Below, in pieces: positions 26,263-34,601 of a stretch of DNA of 64,000 nucleotides (positions within the stretch are counted from its first letter, which is position 1; the number at the start of each line of letters is the position of its first letter). Made by a program: the position numbers and the translations under genes. A model generated the notes under the pieces. That model saw nothing but the letters and a program-made list of their open reading frames with translations, made no database searches and was not told where the DNA came from. This DNA comes from Halobellus sp. Atlit-31R (GTDB taxonomy: Archaea; Halobacteriota; Halobacteria; Halobacteriales; Haloferacaceae). The stretch covers positions 124,001-188,000 of the forward strand of contig QPLR01000001.1 of assembly GCA_003665935.1 (NCBI GenBank), given 5' to 3'.

Positions 26263-27723
26263 TCACGCCACCAGCGGCCAGTACCAGAGCCACGAGACGA
26301 CGACGACCACGAACGAAAGCACCATCATCACGAGCCCGAAGCCGGCGACGTCGACGTGCGACAGCGGGCCGCGGTCCATCGAGACGAGCACGGCGGTCGT
26401 GTTGAACGGGAAAAGCGTCGTCGAGCCCACGACGAGGAGCACCGACAGGGACAAGAAGAGGCGGTCGACGCCGAACGCACTGCCGAACTCGAGCACGATC
26501 GGGAGCGCCACGACGATCGCGGCGGACGCGGTCGAGAACGGCACGCGGATCGCCACGCTGAGTAGCAGCAGCACCGCGATCACTTGCCAGTGGGCCAACG
26601 CCGAGAACGGAACGACCGGTGTGAGCGCGGCGACGACGGCGTCGAGCGCGCGCGTCGCCGCCAGCGCATCGAGGATCGAGAGCATCGCCCCGATCAGGAA
26701 GATGATCCCCCAGTTCACGTCCGCGACGTCGTCGGCCGTGACGACGCCGACGCCGGGGGCGGCGAGGACGGCGACCGCCCCGACCGCCGGAAGCACCGTC
26801 GGGACTCCGAGAAACGAGCCGGCGATCCAGCTTCCGATCGCGCCGAGCATCACGACGCCGACGATCCGCTGATCGCGGGTCAGCGACGCCGATCCCTCGA
26901 AACCGGCGATCGCCCGGCCGCCGTTCGGGCGGCCGCTCTCGCTGCCGACACCGCCGTCGCCGTCGCCGGTGCGGCCGACTGTTCTCGTCCCGTCGACGTC
27001 CGTGAGAAACACGGCGCTCACCGTCGCGAGCGCGTACAGCAGGGCGGTCGGCGGCACCATCAACACCGCCCACCGGAGCCACGTCAGCGACTGCACCGAG
27101 GTCGCGATTATCTCGGAGGTGACGAGCGGCATCCCGCCGCCCGTCAGCAGCGCCATCGACGCGATCGGGTTGACGTGTCCCAAGAGCAAAAACGAGGCGC
27201 GGTCGAAGCCGCTGCCCCGCGTCAGCCCGAACGACTCGCGGAGCTGTTCGACGATCGGCACGAGCGTGACCGCCCGCGCCATCGCCGAGGGCATCACCAG
27301 CGCGAGCCCGAACACGCCGCCGGCGATCGAGCGAACGGCTCGGTTCGGAGTGCTCTCCGCGGAGAGGAGCCGGCGCGCGAGCTGTCGGTCCAGTCCGACG
27401 CTCGCGATCGCGTTCCCGAGCAACAGCAGCGACAGGAGGAAGAACACGAGCGTCGACGCGTAGCCGGTCGTCGCGGCGCCGAACGACTCCACGACCCCGA
27501 GCGCGAACAGCAGCGTCACCGAGACCAGACTCGAGACGGTGTACGGAACGGGCTTCGTCAGCCACAGCAGCAACGCGATCGTGAACACGGCCACCGCTCG
27601 CTGTTGGGCGAGCGTGAACCCGTGAGTCGGGGCGGCGGCGACGGCTGCGACGAGAACCGAGAGCGCGACAGCCAGCCCGACGGACTGGACCGAGACCGTC
27701 GTTCCGATTCGCGACGACTTCAT
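26263..27723 (-). CDS. SLC13/DASS-type anion permease
   Basis: A 486-residue polytopic membrane protein with about 11-13 hydrophobic segments. Features of the divalent anion/sodium symporter (SLC13/ArsB-NhaD) superfamily are AVAVFTIALLLWLTKPVPY near the N-terminus, duplicated hairpin regions (LGHVNPIASMALLTGGGMPLV and FNTTAVLVSM) and NWGIIFLIGAMLSILDAL. Likely substrates are dicarboxylates, phosphate or sulfate; the sequence does not decide. A cytosolic Gly/Arg/Asp loop interrupts the middle. It converges with the transducer gene. Confidence 0.87.
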   Translation of the reverse strand: MKSSRIGTTVSVQSVGLAVALSVLVAAVAAAPTHGFTLAQQRAVAVFTIALLLWLTKPVPYTVSSLVSVTLLFALGVVESFGAATTGYASTLVFFLLSLLLLGNAIASVGLDRQLARRLLSAESTPNRAVRSIAGGVFGLALVMPSAMARAVTLVPIVEQLRESFGLTRGSGFDRASFLLLGHVNPIASMALLTGGGMPLVTSEIIATSVQSLTWLRWAVLMVPPTALLYALATVSAVFLTDVDGTRTVGRTGDGDGGVGSESGRPNGGRAIAGFEGSASLTRDQRIVGVVMLGAIGSWIAGSFLGVPTVLPAVGAVAVLAAPGVGVVTADDVADVNWGIIFLIGAMLSILDALAATRALDAVVAALTPVVPFSALAHWQVIAVLLLLSVAIRVPFSTASAAIVVALPIVLEFGSAFGVDRLFLSLSVLLVVGSTTLFPFNTTAVLVSMDRGPLSHVDVAGFGLVMMVLSFVVVVVSWLWYWPLVA

Positions 27724-27802
27724 CGAACACGACTCCTCCGTGGTCTGCTGGCTGTACGGACAGGATCAAATAGCTACTGCAGATGGACACCGTCAGATAA
27801 AA

Positions 27803-27819
27803 CCCCGCACAGTTCGGGG
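27803..27819 (+). promoter_or_regulatory. Shared 17-bp element, copy 1 (upstream of crtI-type gene)
   Basis: CCCCGCACAGTTCGGGG, an imperfect dyad with CCCCG/CGGGG arms. It is 77 bases upstream of the desaturase start (27896) and 80 bases upstream of the divergent permease start. A near copy lies at 30539-30555, 75 bases upstream of the Bat-type gene, in the same orientation. Confidence 0.5.
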
Positions 27820-27895
27820 ATCGACCTCTGCTCTGTTGCGCCCCTACGATAGCTGTCTGCGGCCCGGACGCCGGCCGCGACGGTGATACGATCCT

Positions 27896-29434
27896 ATGCA
27901 ATCGACCAGACTCGACTCCGAATCCGTCGTCGTCGTCGGCGCGGGGTTCGGCGGGCTCTCGGCCGCCTGCCACCTCGCCGACGCCGGGGCCGACGTGACG
28001 GTCATCGAGCGGCGCGACCACCTCGGCGGCGCCGCCGGACGCATCGAGCGCGACGGCTTCCGGTTCGACACCGGCCCGTCGTGGTATCTGATGCCCGAGG
28101 TCTTCGAGCGCTTCTTCGGGCAGTTCGGGCGTGAGCCCTCCGACTACTACTCGCTGACCCGGCTCGATCCGAACTACCGCGTGTTCTGGAAGGACGGCGA
28201 CAGCGCCGCCGTCCCCGCGGATCGACCCGGACAGCGCGAGCTCTTCGAGTCCTACGAGTCGGGGGCCGGCGACGCGCTCGAGGCGTATCTCGACGGCGCG
28301 GCCGAGGCCTACGACGTCGGGATGTCCGAGTTCGTCTACGAGCGCCGTCCGCGCCTGCGCGACTGGGTCGATCCGAGCCTGCTGCGGGCGGCGCGGGGCC
28401 TCACTCTCCTCGGCTCGATGGACGACCACGTCGGCGACTACGTCGAGCACCCGAAGCTGAAGCAGTTACTGGAGTACACGCTCGTCTTCCTCGGCGGGTC
28501 GCCGTACAACACGCCCGCGCTCTACTCGCTGATGAGCCACGTCGACCTCGACCGGGGCGTCTACTACCCCGAGGGCGGTATGGCGGGCGTCGTCGACGGT
28601 ATCGCCGAACTGGCGCGGGACCTCGGCGTCACCTTCGAGCGGGGGACGGCCGTGACGGGCATCGAGCCCGCGGCCGACGGGATAGCGGTGACGACGGCGG
28701 AGGGCCGGCGGACGGTGGACCGGGTGGTCAGCAACGTCCCGCCCGCCTACGCGGAGCGCGAACTGCTCCCCGCGGGAGTCGGGGACCACGACCCCGGCTA
28801 CTGGGACTCCCGCACGTACGCCCCCTCGGCGTTTATGCTGTATCTCGGCGTCGAGGGCGACCTGCCCGAGCTGTCTCATCACACGCTCGTGCTCCCGACG
28901 GACTGGCGTCCGCACTTCGAGTCGATCTTCGACCAAGCCTCGTGGCCCGCCGACCCTTCCTACTACGTGAACGTCCCGTCGCAGACGGACGAAAGCGTCG
29001 CGCCCGACGGCCACTCGACGGTGGTCGTGCTCGTTCCCATCGCGCCGGGACTCGACGACAGCCCGGACCAGCGGGTGCGCTTCCGCGAGACGGTGCTCGA
29101 CGACATAGCCGCCCACACGGGCGTCGACCTCCGCGATCGGGTCGTGGTCGAGGAGTCGGCCTCCGTCACCGAGTTCGCGTCGATGGGCTACCCGCGGGGG
29201 ACGGCGCTCGGCCTCGCTCACACCCTCGGACAGACCGGCCCCTTCCGGCCCGACCACCGGTCGTCGGCCGTCTCCGGACTCTACTACGCCGGCTCGTTCA
29301 CCGACCCGGGCATCGGCGTGCCGATGTGTCTCATCAGCGGCGAACACGTCGCCGACGCGGTTCGCGAAGACGTCGCCGCGGCGGCCGACGCCGGCGGCCG
29401 GTCGCTCGTCCCCGCGCTACTCCGCTCGGAGTAG
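27896..29434 (+). CDS. Phytoene desaturase family (CrtI-type) FAD oxidoreductase
   Basis: A 512-residue carotenoid desaturase/isomerase family enzyme. The N-terminal dinucleotide-binding motif is VVVVGAGFGGLSAACHLADA, followed by ERRDHLGGAAGRIERDGFRFDTGPSW, and a C-terminal FAD-binding segment GLYYAGSFTDPGIGVPMCLI. It works in the membrane or cytosol on C40 carotenes; dehydrogenation of phytoene or a later step cannot be separated by eye. It ends 18 bases from the convergent Brp/Blh gene, suggesting joint use in retinal or bacterioruberin synthesis. Confidence 0.92.
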   Translation: MQSTRLDSESVVVVGAGFGGLSAACHLADAGADVTVIERRDHLGGAAGRIERDGFRFDTGPSWYLMPEVFERFFGQFGREPSDYYSLTRLDPNYRVFWKDGDSAAVPADRPGQRELFESYESGAGDALEAYLDGAAEAYDVGMSEFVYERRPRLRDWVDPSLLRAARGLTLLGSMDDHVGDYVEHPKLKQLLEYTLVFLGGSPYNTPALYSLMSHVDLDRGVYYPEGGMAGVVDGIAELARDLGVTFERGTAVTGIEPAADGIAVTTAEGRRTVDRVVSNVPPAYAERELLPAGVGDHDPGYWDSRTYAPSAFMLYLGVEGDLPELSHHTLVLPTDWRPHFESIFDQASWPADPSYYVNVPSQTDESVAPDGHSTVVVLVPIAPGLDDSPDQRVRFRETVLDDIAAHTGVDLRDRVVVEESASVTEFASMGYPRGTALGLAHTLGQTGPFRPDHRSSAVSGLYYAGSFTDPGIGVPMCLISGEHVADAVREDVAAAADAGGRSLVPALLRSE

Positions 29435-29452
29435 TGGCGGGGGAGTTCCCCG

Positions 29453-30502
29453 TCACGGCACGTGCCAGATGCCCCGCTCACGGTCGAGCACGTTCCCGAC
29501 GACGATGTGCGGGAGGGCGATGACGCTGATGAAGACGCTCCAGAAGGCGACGGCGCCGAAGCGGACGGAGCCCGGGATCGGGTTCGGGACGAGCAGCCAG
29601 AAGGCGACGGCGACGGCGGCGGTCGCCAACGCACCCGCGACGAGGACGCCCCAGGCACGCAGCGCCACCGTCCCCGCCGAAGCGTCGCGACCACCGAGGA
29701 GGTCCGGCCCGTCACTCGGCGCATCGTCGACGGCGAGTTCCCGCGCCACTTGCCGAACCGAGTACCAGAGCGGGAAGTACAGCCCCACTGCGACGACCAC
29801 GGGGACGACGGCAAAGTAGCTCACGAGCAACGCCGTCTCCAAGGCGTCGGCGGCCCACGCTCCGGTCCCCGGCCGGCGGACGAAGCCGAGGCCGAGGTGC
29901 GCGAGGACCGCCGCGCCGTAGAGACCGCCGATCAACGGCCGCGTCACGTCGAAGTAGCCAGCGACGCCCGCGAGACCGCCGGGGTCGACCATCGCCACCA
30001 TCAGGCTGCTGAACGCGTGGAACGTCTCCGGAAAGGCGACGATGGGGACGGCCATCACCGCGCCGCCGCGCGCGACGACGGCAAGCAGTCGTTGCGGGCG
30101 CGATCGGAGGTGCCCGGCTCCCGTCGTCGCCCGGAGGACGTACAGGTCGCCACCGCCGCCCTTCAGCACCGCGACGGCGATCGCGAGCGCCAGCCCGACG
30201 ACGGGAGCGACGAGGAACAGCCCGAGGAACGCGCCCGCGAGGAGGAGATAGCCGACCACGTAGCGGCCGCGAAAGCGGGTCGCTCGCCGCCGCAGGTTCG
30301 CGAAGTGTTCGTAGCCGCCGTGCGGGAGGTTCAGCGCGACCATTCCGACGAGGTAGACGGCGGCCTGGGTCCGGAGCGACACGGTCGTCCCGAGGCCACG
30401 GGCCACGACGAACAGAACGACGAGTCCTGCGAGCGCTGCCCGCGAGAGCGTCACTGCGCCCGGCCCGACACCTCCGGCTACGTGAGTCCGTAGGGATCGC
30501 AT
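29453..30502 (-). CDS. blh: Brp/Blh family beta-carotene 15,15'-dioxygenase
   Basis: A 349-residue multi-pass membrane protein of the Brp/Blh family, which cleaves beta-carotene to retinal. Diagnostic motifs are the histidine-bearing ALNLPHGGYEHFANL near the N-terminus and ALPHIVVGNVLDRERG near the C-terminus; other conserved His and Glu residues are in FPETFHAFSS. The ATG at 30502 begins MRSLRTHVAG; the longer ORF from 30574 is discounted. It is divergent from a Bat-type regulator (127-base shared promoter region) and convergent with the CrtI-type gene. The retinal is presumably for rhodopsins encoded elsewhere. Confidence 0.92.
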   Translation of the reverse strand: MRSLRTHVAGGVGPGAVTLSRAALAGLVVLFVVARGLGTTVSLRTQAAVYLVGMVALNLPHGGYEHFANLRRRATRFRGRYVVGYLLLAGAFLGLFLVAPVVGLALAIAVAVLKGGGGDLYVLRATTGAGHLRSRPQRLLAVVARGGAVMAVPIVAFPETFHAFSSLMVAMVDPGGLAGVAGYFDVTRPLIGGLYGAAVLAHLGLGFVRRPGTGAWAADALETALLVSYFAVVPVVVAVGLYFPLWYSVRQVARELAVDDAPSDGPDLLGGRDASAGTVALRAWGVLVAGALATAAVAVAFWLLVPNPIPGSVRFGAVAFWSVFISVIALPHIVVGNVLDRERGIWHVP

Positions 30503-30538
30503 ACCGTCCCGTACGGTCCCGAGGGGGGTTGCCTCAGT

Positions 30539-30555
30539 CCCGCACAGTTTCGGGG
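30539..30555 (+). promoter_or_regulatory. Shared 17-bp element, copy 2 (brp/bat promoter)
   Basis: CCCGCACAGTTTCGGGG matches the copy at 27803-27819 except for one base of spacing. It lies 37 bases upstream of the blh start and 75 bases upstream of the Bat-type gene. A longer inverted repeat CCGCACA/TGTGCGG (30540-30546 and 30561-30567) overlaps it. A TTTTAA box at about 30599-30604 is the likely TATA element for the gene at 30630. Confidence 0.5.
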
Positions 30556-30629
30556 CTTTTTGTGCGGCCGCCACCGGACCGGCGCGCCGATCACGGGGCT
30601 TTTAACCGCCGGGTCGAGCGACTTAAACA

Positions 30630-31280
30630 ATGCCAGACGGCGTCCGCGCGGAACTGGCGGTCGACGAGCCGACGAACTGCCCACTCGCGACGCTCGCCGT
30701 CGAGAGCGACGCCCCCGTGACCGACGTGACGTGGGCGACGGGCGCGGACGGGACGACCGAGGAGTTCAGGGTCTCGAGCGACGACGCCGAGGCGGCTGCA
30801 TCGCTCGACGCCGCCTCCCCAGTCGTCGACGTCGGCGACGAGCGCGTCTACCGCTTCGAGCGCGACCGGGAGGCCACCTGCGCCTGCGAAGTCGTCGAGT
30901 CGCTCGGCTCGCCTGTCGCCGACGTTCGGCTCCAGGACGGCACGCTCGTCCTCACCCTCCACCTCGATGGCATCGAGCGCCTGCGGACGATCGTCGCCGA
31001 GCTCGCCGACGCCGCTGAGGGGGTGGAACTCCACTATCTCGTCTACGGAGGGGACGGCCGGACGAGCGGTGCCGGCGATCCGACCGTCGTCGACCGGGGG
31101 CGTCTCACCGACCGCCAGCGCGAAGTCCTCCGGACGGCCCACCGGATGGGCTACTTCACGTACCCACGCGAGGCTAACGCGACCGCCGTCGCCGACGAAC
31201 TCGGTATCGGTCCCTCCACGTTCGCCGAACACCTCGCGGCCGCCCAGCGGACCCTCTTCGACGACCTGCTTCGGGACTGA
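30630..31280 (+). CDS. Bat-type HTH-10 transcriptional regulator
   Basis: A 216-residue regulator. It has an N-terminal Bat-like domain with a Cys in EPTNCPLATLAV, a beta-rich central part, and a C-terminal HTH-10 (LTDRQREVLRTAHRMGYFTY, then GIGPSTFAEHLAAAQ). In Halobacterium, Bat activates bop and brp in a bop-brp-bat cluster. Here the gene lies head-to-head with the Brp/Blh gene. A TTTTAA box about 28 bases upstream suggests a leaderless transcript. No PAS or GAF domain is present, unlike full-length Bat. Confidence 0.92.
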   Translation: MPDGVRAELAVDEPTNCPLATLAVESDAPVTDVTWATGADGTTEEFRVSSDDAEAAASLDAASPVVDVGDERVYRFERDREATCACEVVESLGSPVADVRLQDGTLVLTLHLDGIERLRTIVAELADAAEGVELHYLVYGGDGRTSGAGDPTVVDRGRLTDRQREVLRTAHRMGYFTYPREANATAVADELGIGPSTFAEHLAAAQRTLFDDLLRD

Positions 31281-31314
31281 AACGGCCCGGCGACGAGATC
31301 ACCCGAGGATTCTT

Positions 31315-31324
31315 AATGATGATT
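31315..31324. promoter_or_regulatory. AATGATGATT motif upstream of fused ABC ATPase
   Basis: AATGATGATT lies 117 bases upstream of the ATPase start. Near copies occur before the acyl-CoA synthetase (34541-34550) and before the binding-protein operon (complement of 42876-42885). A TATA-like TTCTTAAT overlaps, so the motif could be a core promoter part rather than an operator. Confidence 0.35.
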
Positions 31325-31440
31325 CGATAACGTTTGGTAGAGACGATGTATCGCGAGCGCGGAGTATCACTCCGGGGCCGGACATCCGGTCCTCGCGCGA
31401 CACTTGCCCAGTCGGGAGCTACGGCGCGGGGGTGGCGTCG

Positions 31441-33600
31441 GTGGCGCTGATCGACGTCGAGGATCTGGTCGTCCGGTACGACACCGAAGACGGACCGCTC
31501 CACAGCGTCAACGGCGTCTCTTTCTCGATCGCCGACGGCGTCAACTACGCGTTCTCGGGGGAGTCGGCGTCGGGGAAAACCACGACGGCGAAGGCGATCC
31601 TCGGGCTGTTGCCCGACCACGCGGAGATCGAGTCCGGGCGGGTCGAGTTCCGGGGGCAGGATCTCCTGACGCTCAGCCCGTCGGAGCGACAGGATCTGCT
31701 CTGGGAGGAGATCGCCTTCATCCCGCAGACGGCCATCGACGCGCTCGACCCGGTGATGACGGTGGGCGCGCAGATCCGGCAGGCGATTCAGACCCACCGG
31801 GATATCGCGACACAGAACGCGAAGCGGCGAGTCGACGAGCTGTTCCGGATCGTGGGGTTGGATCCGGACCGGGTCGACGAGTACCCACACGAGTTCTCCG
31901 GCGGGATGCGCCAGCGAGTCGTCATCGCGATGGCGCTGGCGCTCGATCCGGCGCTCATCGTCGCCGACGAGCCGACGACGGGCTTAGACGTGATCGTTCA
32001 GGACAGGATCATCGACAACATCCTGCAGATACAGGCGGAGACCGACAGTTCGCTCCTCCTGATCACCCACGACCTCAGCGTCATCGCCGAGACCTGCGAC
32101 GAGATGTCCGTGTTCTACGGCGGGCAGATCCTCGAGCAGGGCCGCATCGAGAACGTCCTACTCAATCCGACGAACCCCTACACGATGGGGCTGAAGAACG
32201 TCAACTCCGCGCTCGGTGACGACAGCGAGGAACTGCTGTCGGTGCCGGGCGAGCCCCCGGATCTGAGCGCGAAGCCGGACGGCTGCGTCTTCGAGCCGCG
32301 GTGCCCGTTCGCGGACGAAGCGTGTGCGACGACCGTGCCTCCGCTCGAAGAACTGCCCTACCGGGAGCAGAGGGTGGCGTGCCACAACGCCGAGCGGGCC
32401 AACGGGATGCGGCGGGAGGCGGCCGACCCCTCGATCTGGGGCGGCACTGTCGACGGGACGCGCACCACCGACGGGGACGTGTTACTCGAGATCGACGGCC
32501 TCGAAAAGCGCTACGAGCGATCGACGTCGCTCCTGGGTCAGTTCCCCGCCGAGGGGGTGTCGCCGCTGATCACGGGGCTCGCTTCGAGCCTCCGGCAGCT
32601 GTACGACCAGCGCGGGGACGCTCTCGGCGACGCACTGGGCGGCCAGACGTCGGACGTGCGCGCGGTCGACGGCGTCTCGACGACGGTCGCGCGCGGGGAG
32701 ATCCGCGGCGTCGTCGGCGAGTCGGGCTGTGGGAAGACGACGCTCGGCCAGACGCTCGCACTCCTCGAAGAGCCGACCGGCGGCGGATTCACCTTCGACG
32801 GGCGGTCACACGAGTACTACGCCGACCGCGATCTCCAGTCGTTCAGACAGAAGCTCCAGATCGTCTTCCAGAACCCCTACGAGTCGCTGAACCCCCGCCT
32901 GACCGTCGGCCAACTCGTCCGGGAGCCGCTGACCATCCACGAGTACCGCCTCGACGAGCGGGAGCAGGTGGTCACGGAGACCTTAGAGCGCGTCGGGATG
33001 GCCCCCGCGGAGAAGTATCTGGGTGCGTATCCGAACGAACTGTCCGGCGGCCAGCGCCAGCGCGTCGCCATCGCGCGGGCGCTCGTCGTCGATCCCGACT
33101 TCCTCATCTGCGACGAGCCGGCGTCGATGCTCGACGTCTCCCTGCAGGCGGAGGTGCTGAACTTGCTTCGGGAGCTCGCCAACACCGAGGAGATCGGCGT
33201 CCTGTACATCTCCCACGACCTCTCGAGCCTCGTTCAGATCGCCGACAGGCTCTCGATAATGTATCTCGGCCGGTTCGTCGAGCAGGGACGTACCGAGCGG
33301 ATCGTGAGCGATCCGAAACATCCGTACACCGAGGCGCTCCTCGCGGCCGTCCCCGAGTCGAATCCACGCGCGTCACGGCGACGGGTCACGCTCGAACGCC
33401 GGTCGGCCGGCGCCGAGGATCTCCCCTCGGGGTGCCGATTCGCCCCGCGCTGTCCCGAGGCGACCGAGCGCTGTCTGACAGACGAACCGGCCGCCGGGAC
33501 GTGGGCCGAACCGGATCACACGGCGGCGTGTTTCAACCCGATCGGCGAGCCGGCCGGCCGCGACGCGCGGGCGCTCGACTCGCCGATCGGCAGGGACTGA
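31441..33600 (+). CDS. Fused double ATP-binding protein of a peptide-type ABC transporter
   Basis: A 719-residue DppD-DppF fusion. The first NBD has Walker [13 protein letters not shown], signature FSGGMRQRV and Walker [13 protein letters not shown], then the Cys-rich oligopeptide-binding C-terminal motif ([11 protein letters not shown]). The second NBD has [22 protein letters not shown] and [12 protein letters not shown], again with [11 protein letters not shown] linker insertion of about 50 residues lies between NBD start and Walker A in the second half. GTG starts at 31432 and 31441 are possible; no ATG fits. It is tandem to CitE-like and acyl-CoA synthetase genes on the plus strand, with no permease beside it. 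Confidence 0.9.
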   Translation: MALIDVEDLVVRYDTEDGPLHSVNGVSFSIADGVNYAFSGESASGKTTTAKAILGLLPDHAEIESGRVEFRGQDLLTLSPSERQDLLWEEIAFIPQTAIDALDPVMTVGAQIRQAIQTHRDIATQNAKRRVDELFRIVGLDPDRVDEYPHEFSGGMRQRVVIAMALALDPALIVADEPTTGLDVIVQDRIIDNILQIQAETDSSLLLITHDLSVIAETCDEMSVFYGGQILEQGRIENVLLNPTNPYTMGLKNVNSALGDDSEELLSVPGEPPDLSAKPDGCVFEPRCPFADEACATTVPPLEELPYREQRVACHNAERANGMRREAADPSIWGGTVDGTRTTDGDVLLEIDGLEKRYERSTSLLGQFPAEGVSPLITGLASSLRQLYDQRGDALGDALGGQTSDVRAVDGVSTTVARGEIRGVVGESGCGKTTLGQTLALLEEPTGGGFTFDGRSHEYYADRDLQSFRQKLQIVFQNPYESLNPRLTVGQLVREPLTIHEYRLDEREQVVTETLERVGMAPAEKYLGAYPNELSGGQRQRVAIARALVVDPDFLICDEPASMLDVSLQAEVLNLLRELANTEEIGVLYISHDLSSLVQIADRLSIMYLGRFVEQGRTERIVSDPKHPYTEALLAAVPESNPRASRRRVTLERRSAGAEDLPSGCRFAPRCPEATERCLTDEPAAGTWAEPDHTAACFNPIGEPAGRDARALDSPIGRD

Positions 33601-33674
33601 GGCCACCACTGGCACCGACCGTGGCCGTTCGGCGCGAGGGGTAGACTTTTTGACAGAGCGTCTGGTGTAGGGGT

Positions 33675-34529
33675 ATGGTTCGTCGATCGCTCCTCTACGT
33701 CCCCGGCGACGACCCCGACAAACTGGAGACGGCGGTTCAGACGCCCGCGGACGTGGTGATCTTCGATCTCGAAGACGCCGTCCACCCTGACCGGACACCG
33801 GAAGCCCGCCGCGCCGTCCGCGAGATGCTCGATCGCGACGCCGACCACGACCCGGAGTTGGCCGTCCGCATCAACCCCTACGGCCGCGGTGGGGCCAGAG
33901 ACGTCGAGGCGGTGGTCGGTGACGCGGCGACTCCGCCGGACAGTCTGGTGCTGCCGAAAGCCGACGGCGCTGCGGCGGTCGAGCAACTGCGCGCCCACGT
34001 CCGGGATCTCGGGGCCGACGCGGTCGACATCGTCCCGCTGATCGAGACGGCCGAAGGCGTCGTCGCCGCCGAGGAGATCGCCGCCGCGGCGGGCGTCAGC
34101 GCCGTCGCCTACGGCGATCAGGACTTCACCGCCGACGTCGGCGCGACAGTCACCGACGACAAGACCGAATCGCTGTACGCGCGCCAGCGGCTCGTCGTCG
34201 CGGCGAGCGCCGCCGGCGTGGACGCGTTCGACACCGTCTACACCGACATCGACGACGTCGACGGCCTCCGCGACCAGACGGAGCGGATCGTCGAGTTCGG
34301 GTTCGACGGGAAGCTCGCCATCCACCCGGACCAGCTCCCGGTGATCAACGGGGCGTACACGCCCGACGCCGACGCCGTCGAGTGGGCCGAGCGGGTCGTC
34401 GACCGCGCCGCCGACCAGGGGTCCGACTCGGTGGGCGTCTTCACCGTGGACGGTCAGATGATCGATCCCCCGCTGGTCGAGCGTGCGCGAACGATCCTCG
34501 AACGCGCGCGGGCAGCGGGCGTCCGCTGA
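33675..34529 (+). CDS. HpcH/HpaI-type (CitE-like) lyase
   Basis: A 284-residue enzyme of the CitE/malyl-CoA-lyase family. Motifs are RSLLYVPGDDPDKL, ADVVIFDLEDAVHPD (metal-binding Glu and Asp), a Lys in SLVLPKADG, VPLIETAEGV, and DGQMIDPPLVERA near the C-terminus. Such lyases cleave a CoA-thioester of a 2-hydroxyacid (malyl-, citramalyl- or related) into acetyl-CoA and an oxoacid. Located between an ABC ATPase and an ADP-forming acyl-CoA synthetase, it probably handles CoA esters; the substrate is not readable. Confidence 0.9.
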   Translation: MVRRSLLYVPGDDPDKLETAVQTPADVVIFDLEDAVHPDRTPEARRAVREMLDRDADHDPELAVRINPYGRGGARDVEAVVGDAATPPDSLVLPKADGAAAVEQLRAHVRDLGADAVDIVPLIETAEGVVAAEEIAAAAGVSAVAYGDQDFTADVGATVTDDKTESLYARQRLVVAASAAGVDAFDTVYTDIDDVDGLRDQTERIVEFGFDGKLAIHPDQLPVINGAYTPDADAVEWAERVVDRAADQGSDSVGVFTVDGQMIDPPLVERARTILERARAAGVR

Positions 34530-34540
34530 CTTAAACCCTG

Positions 34541-34550
34541 ATGATGATTG
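34541..34550. promoter_or_regulatory. ATGATGATTG motif upstream of acyl-CoA synthetase
   Basis: ATGATGATTG, matching the AATGATGATT copy at 31315-31324, lies in the 72-base gap after the CitE-like gene. A TTAAA box (34531-34535) overlaps this segment, so it may simply be promoter sequence. Confidence 0.3.
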
Positions 34551-34601
34551 ATGCGGTTCGGGGGGAGGTTGAGACGGGACTCACACGAAGTCGCGACCGA
34601 G

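Noticed and set aside
25118..28450. Long minus-strand open frame (1110 codons)
   Set aside because: Overlaps the chemotransducer, SLC13 permease and desaturase; composition is Arg-rich and no domain is seen. The genes it overlaps have clear family motifs.
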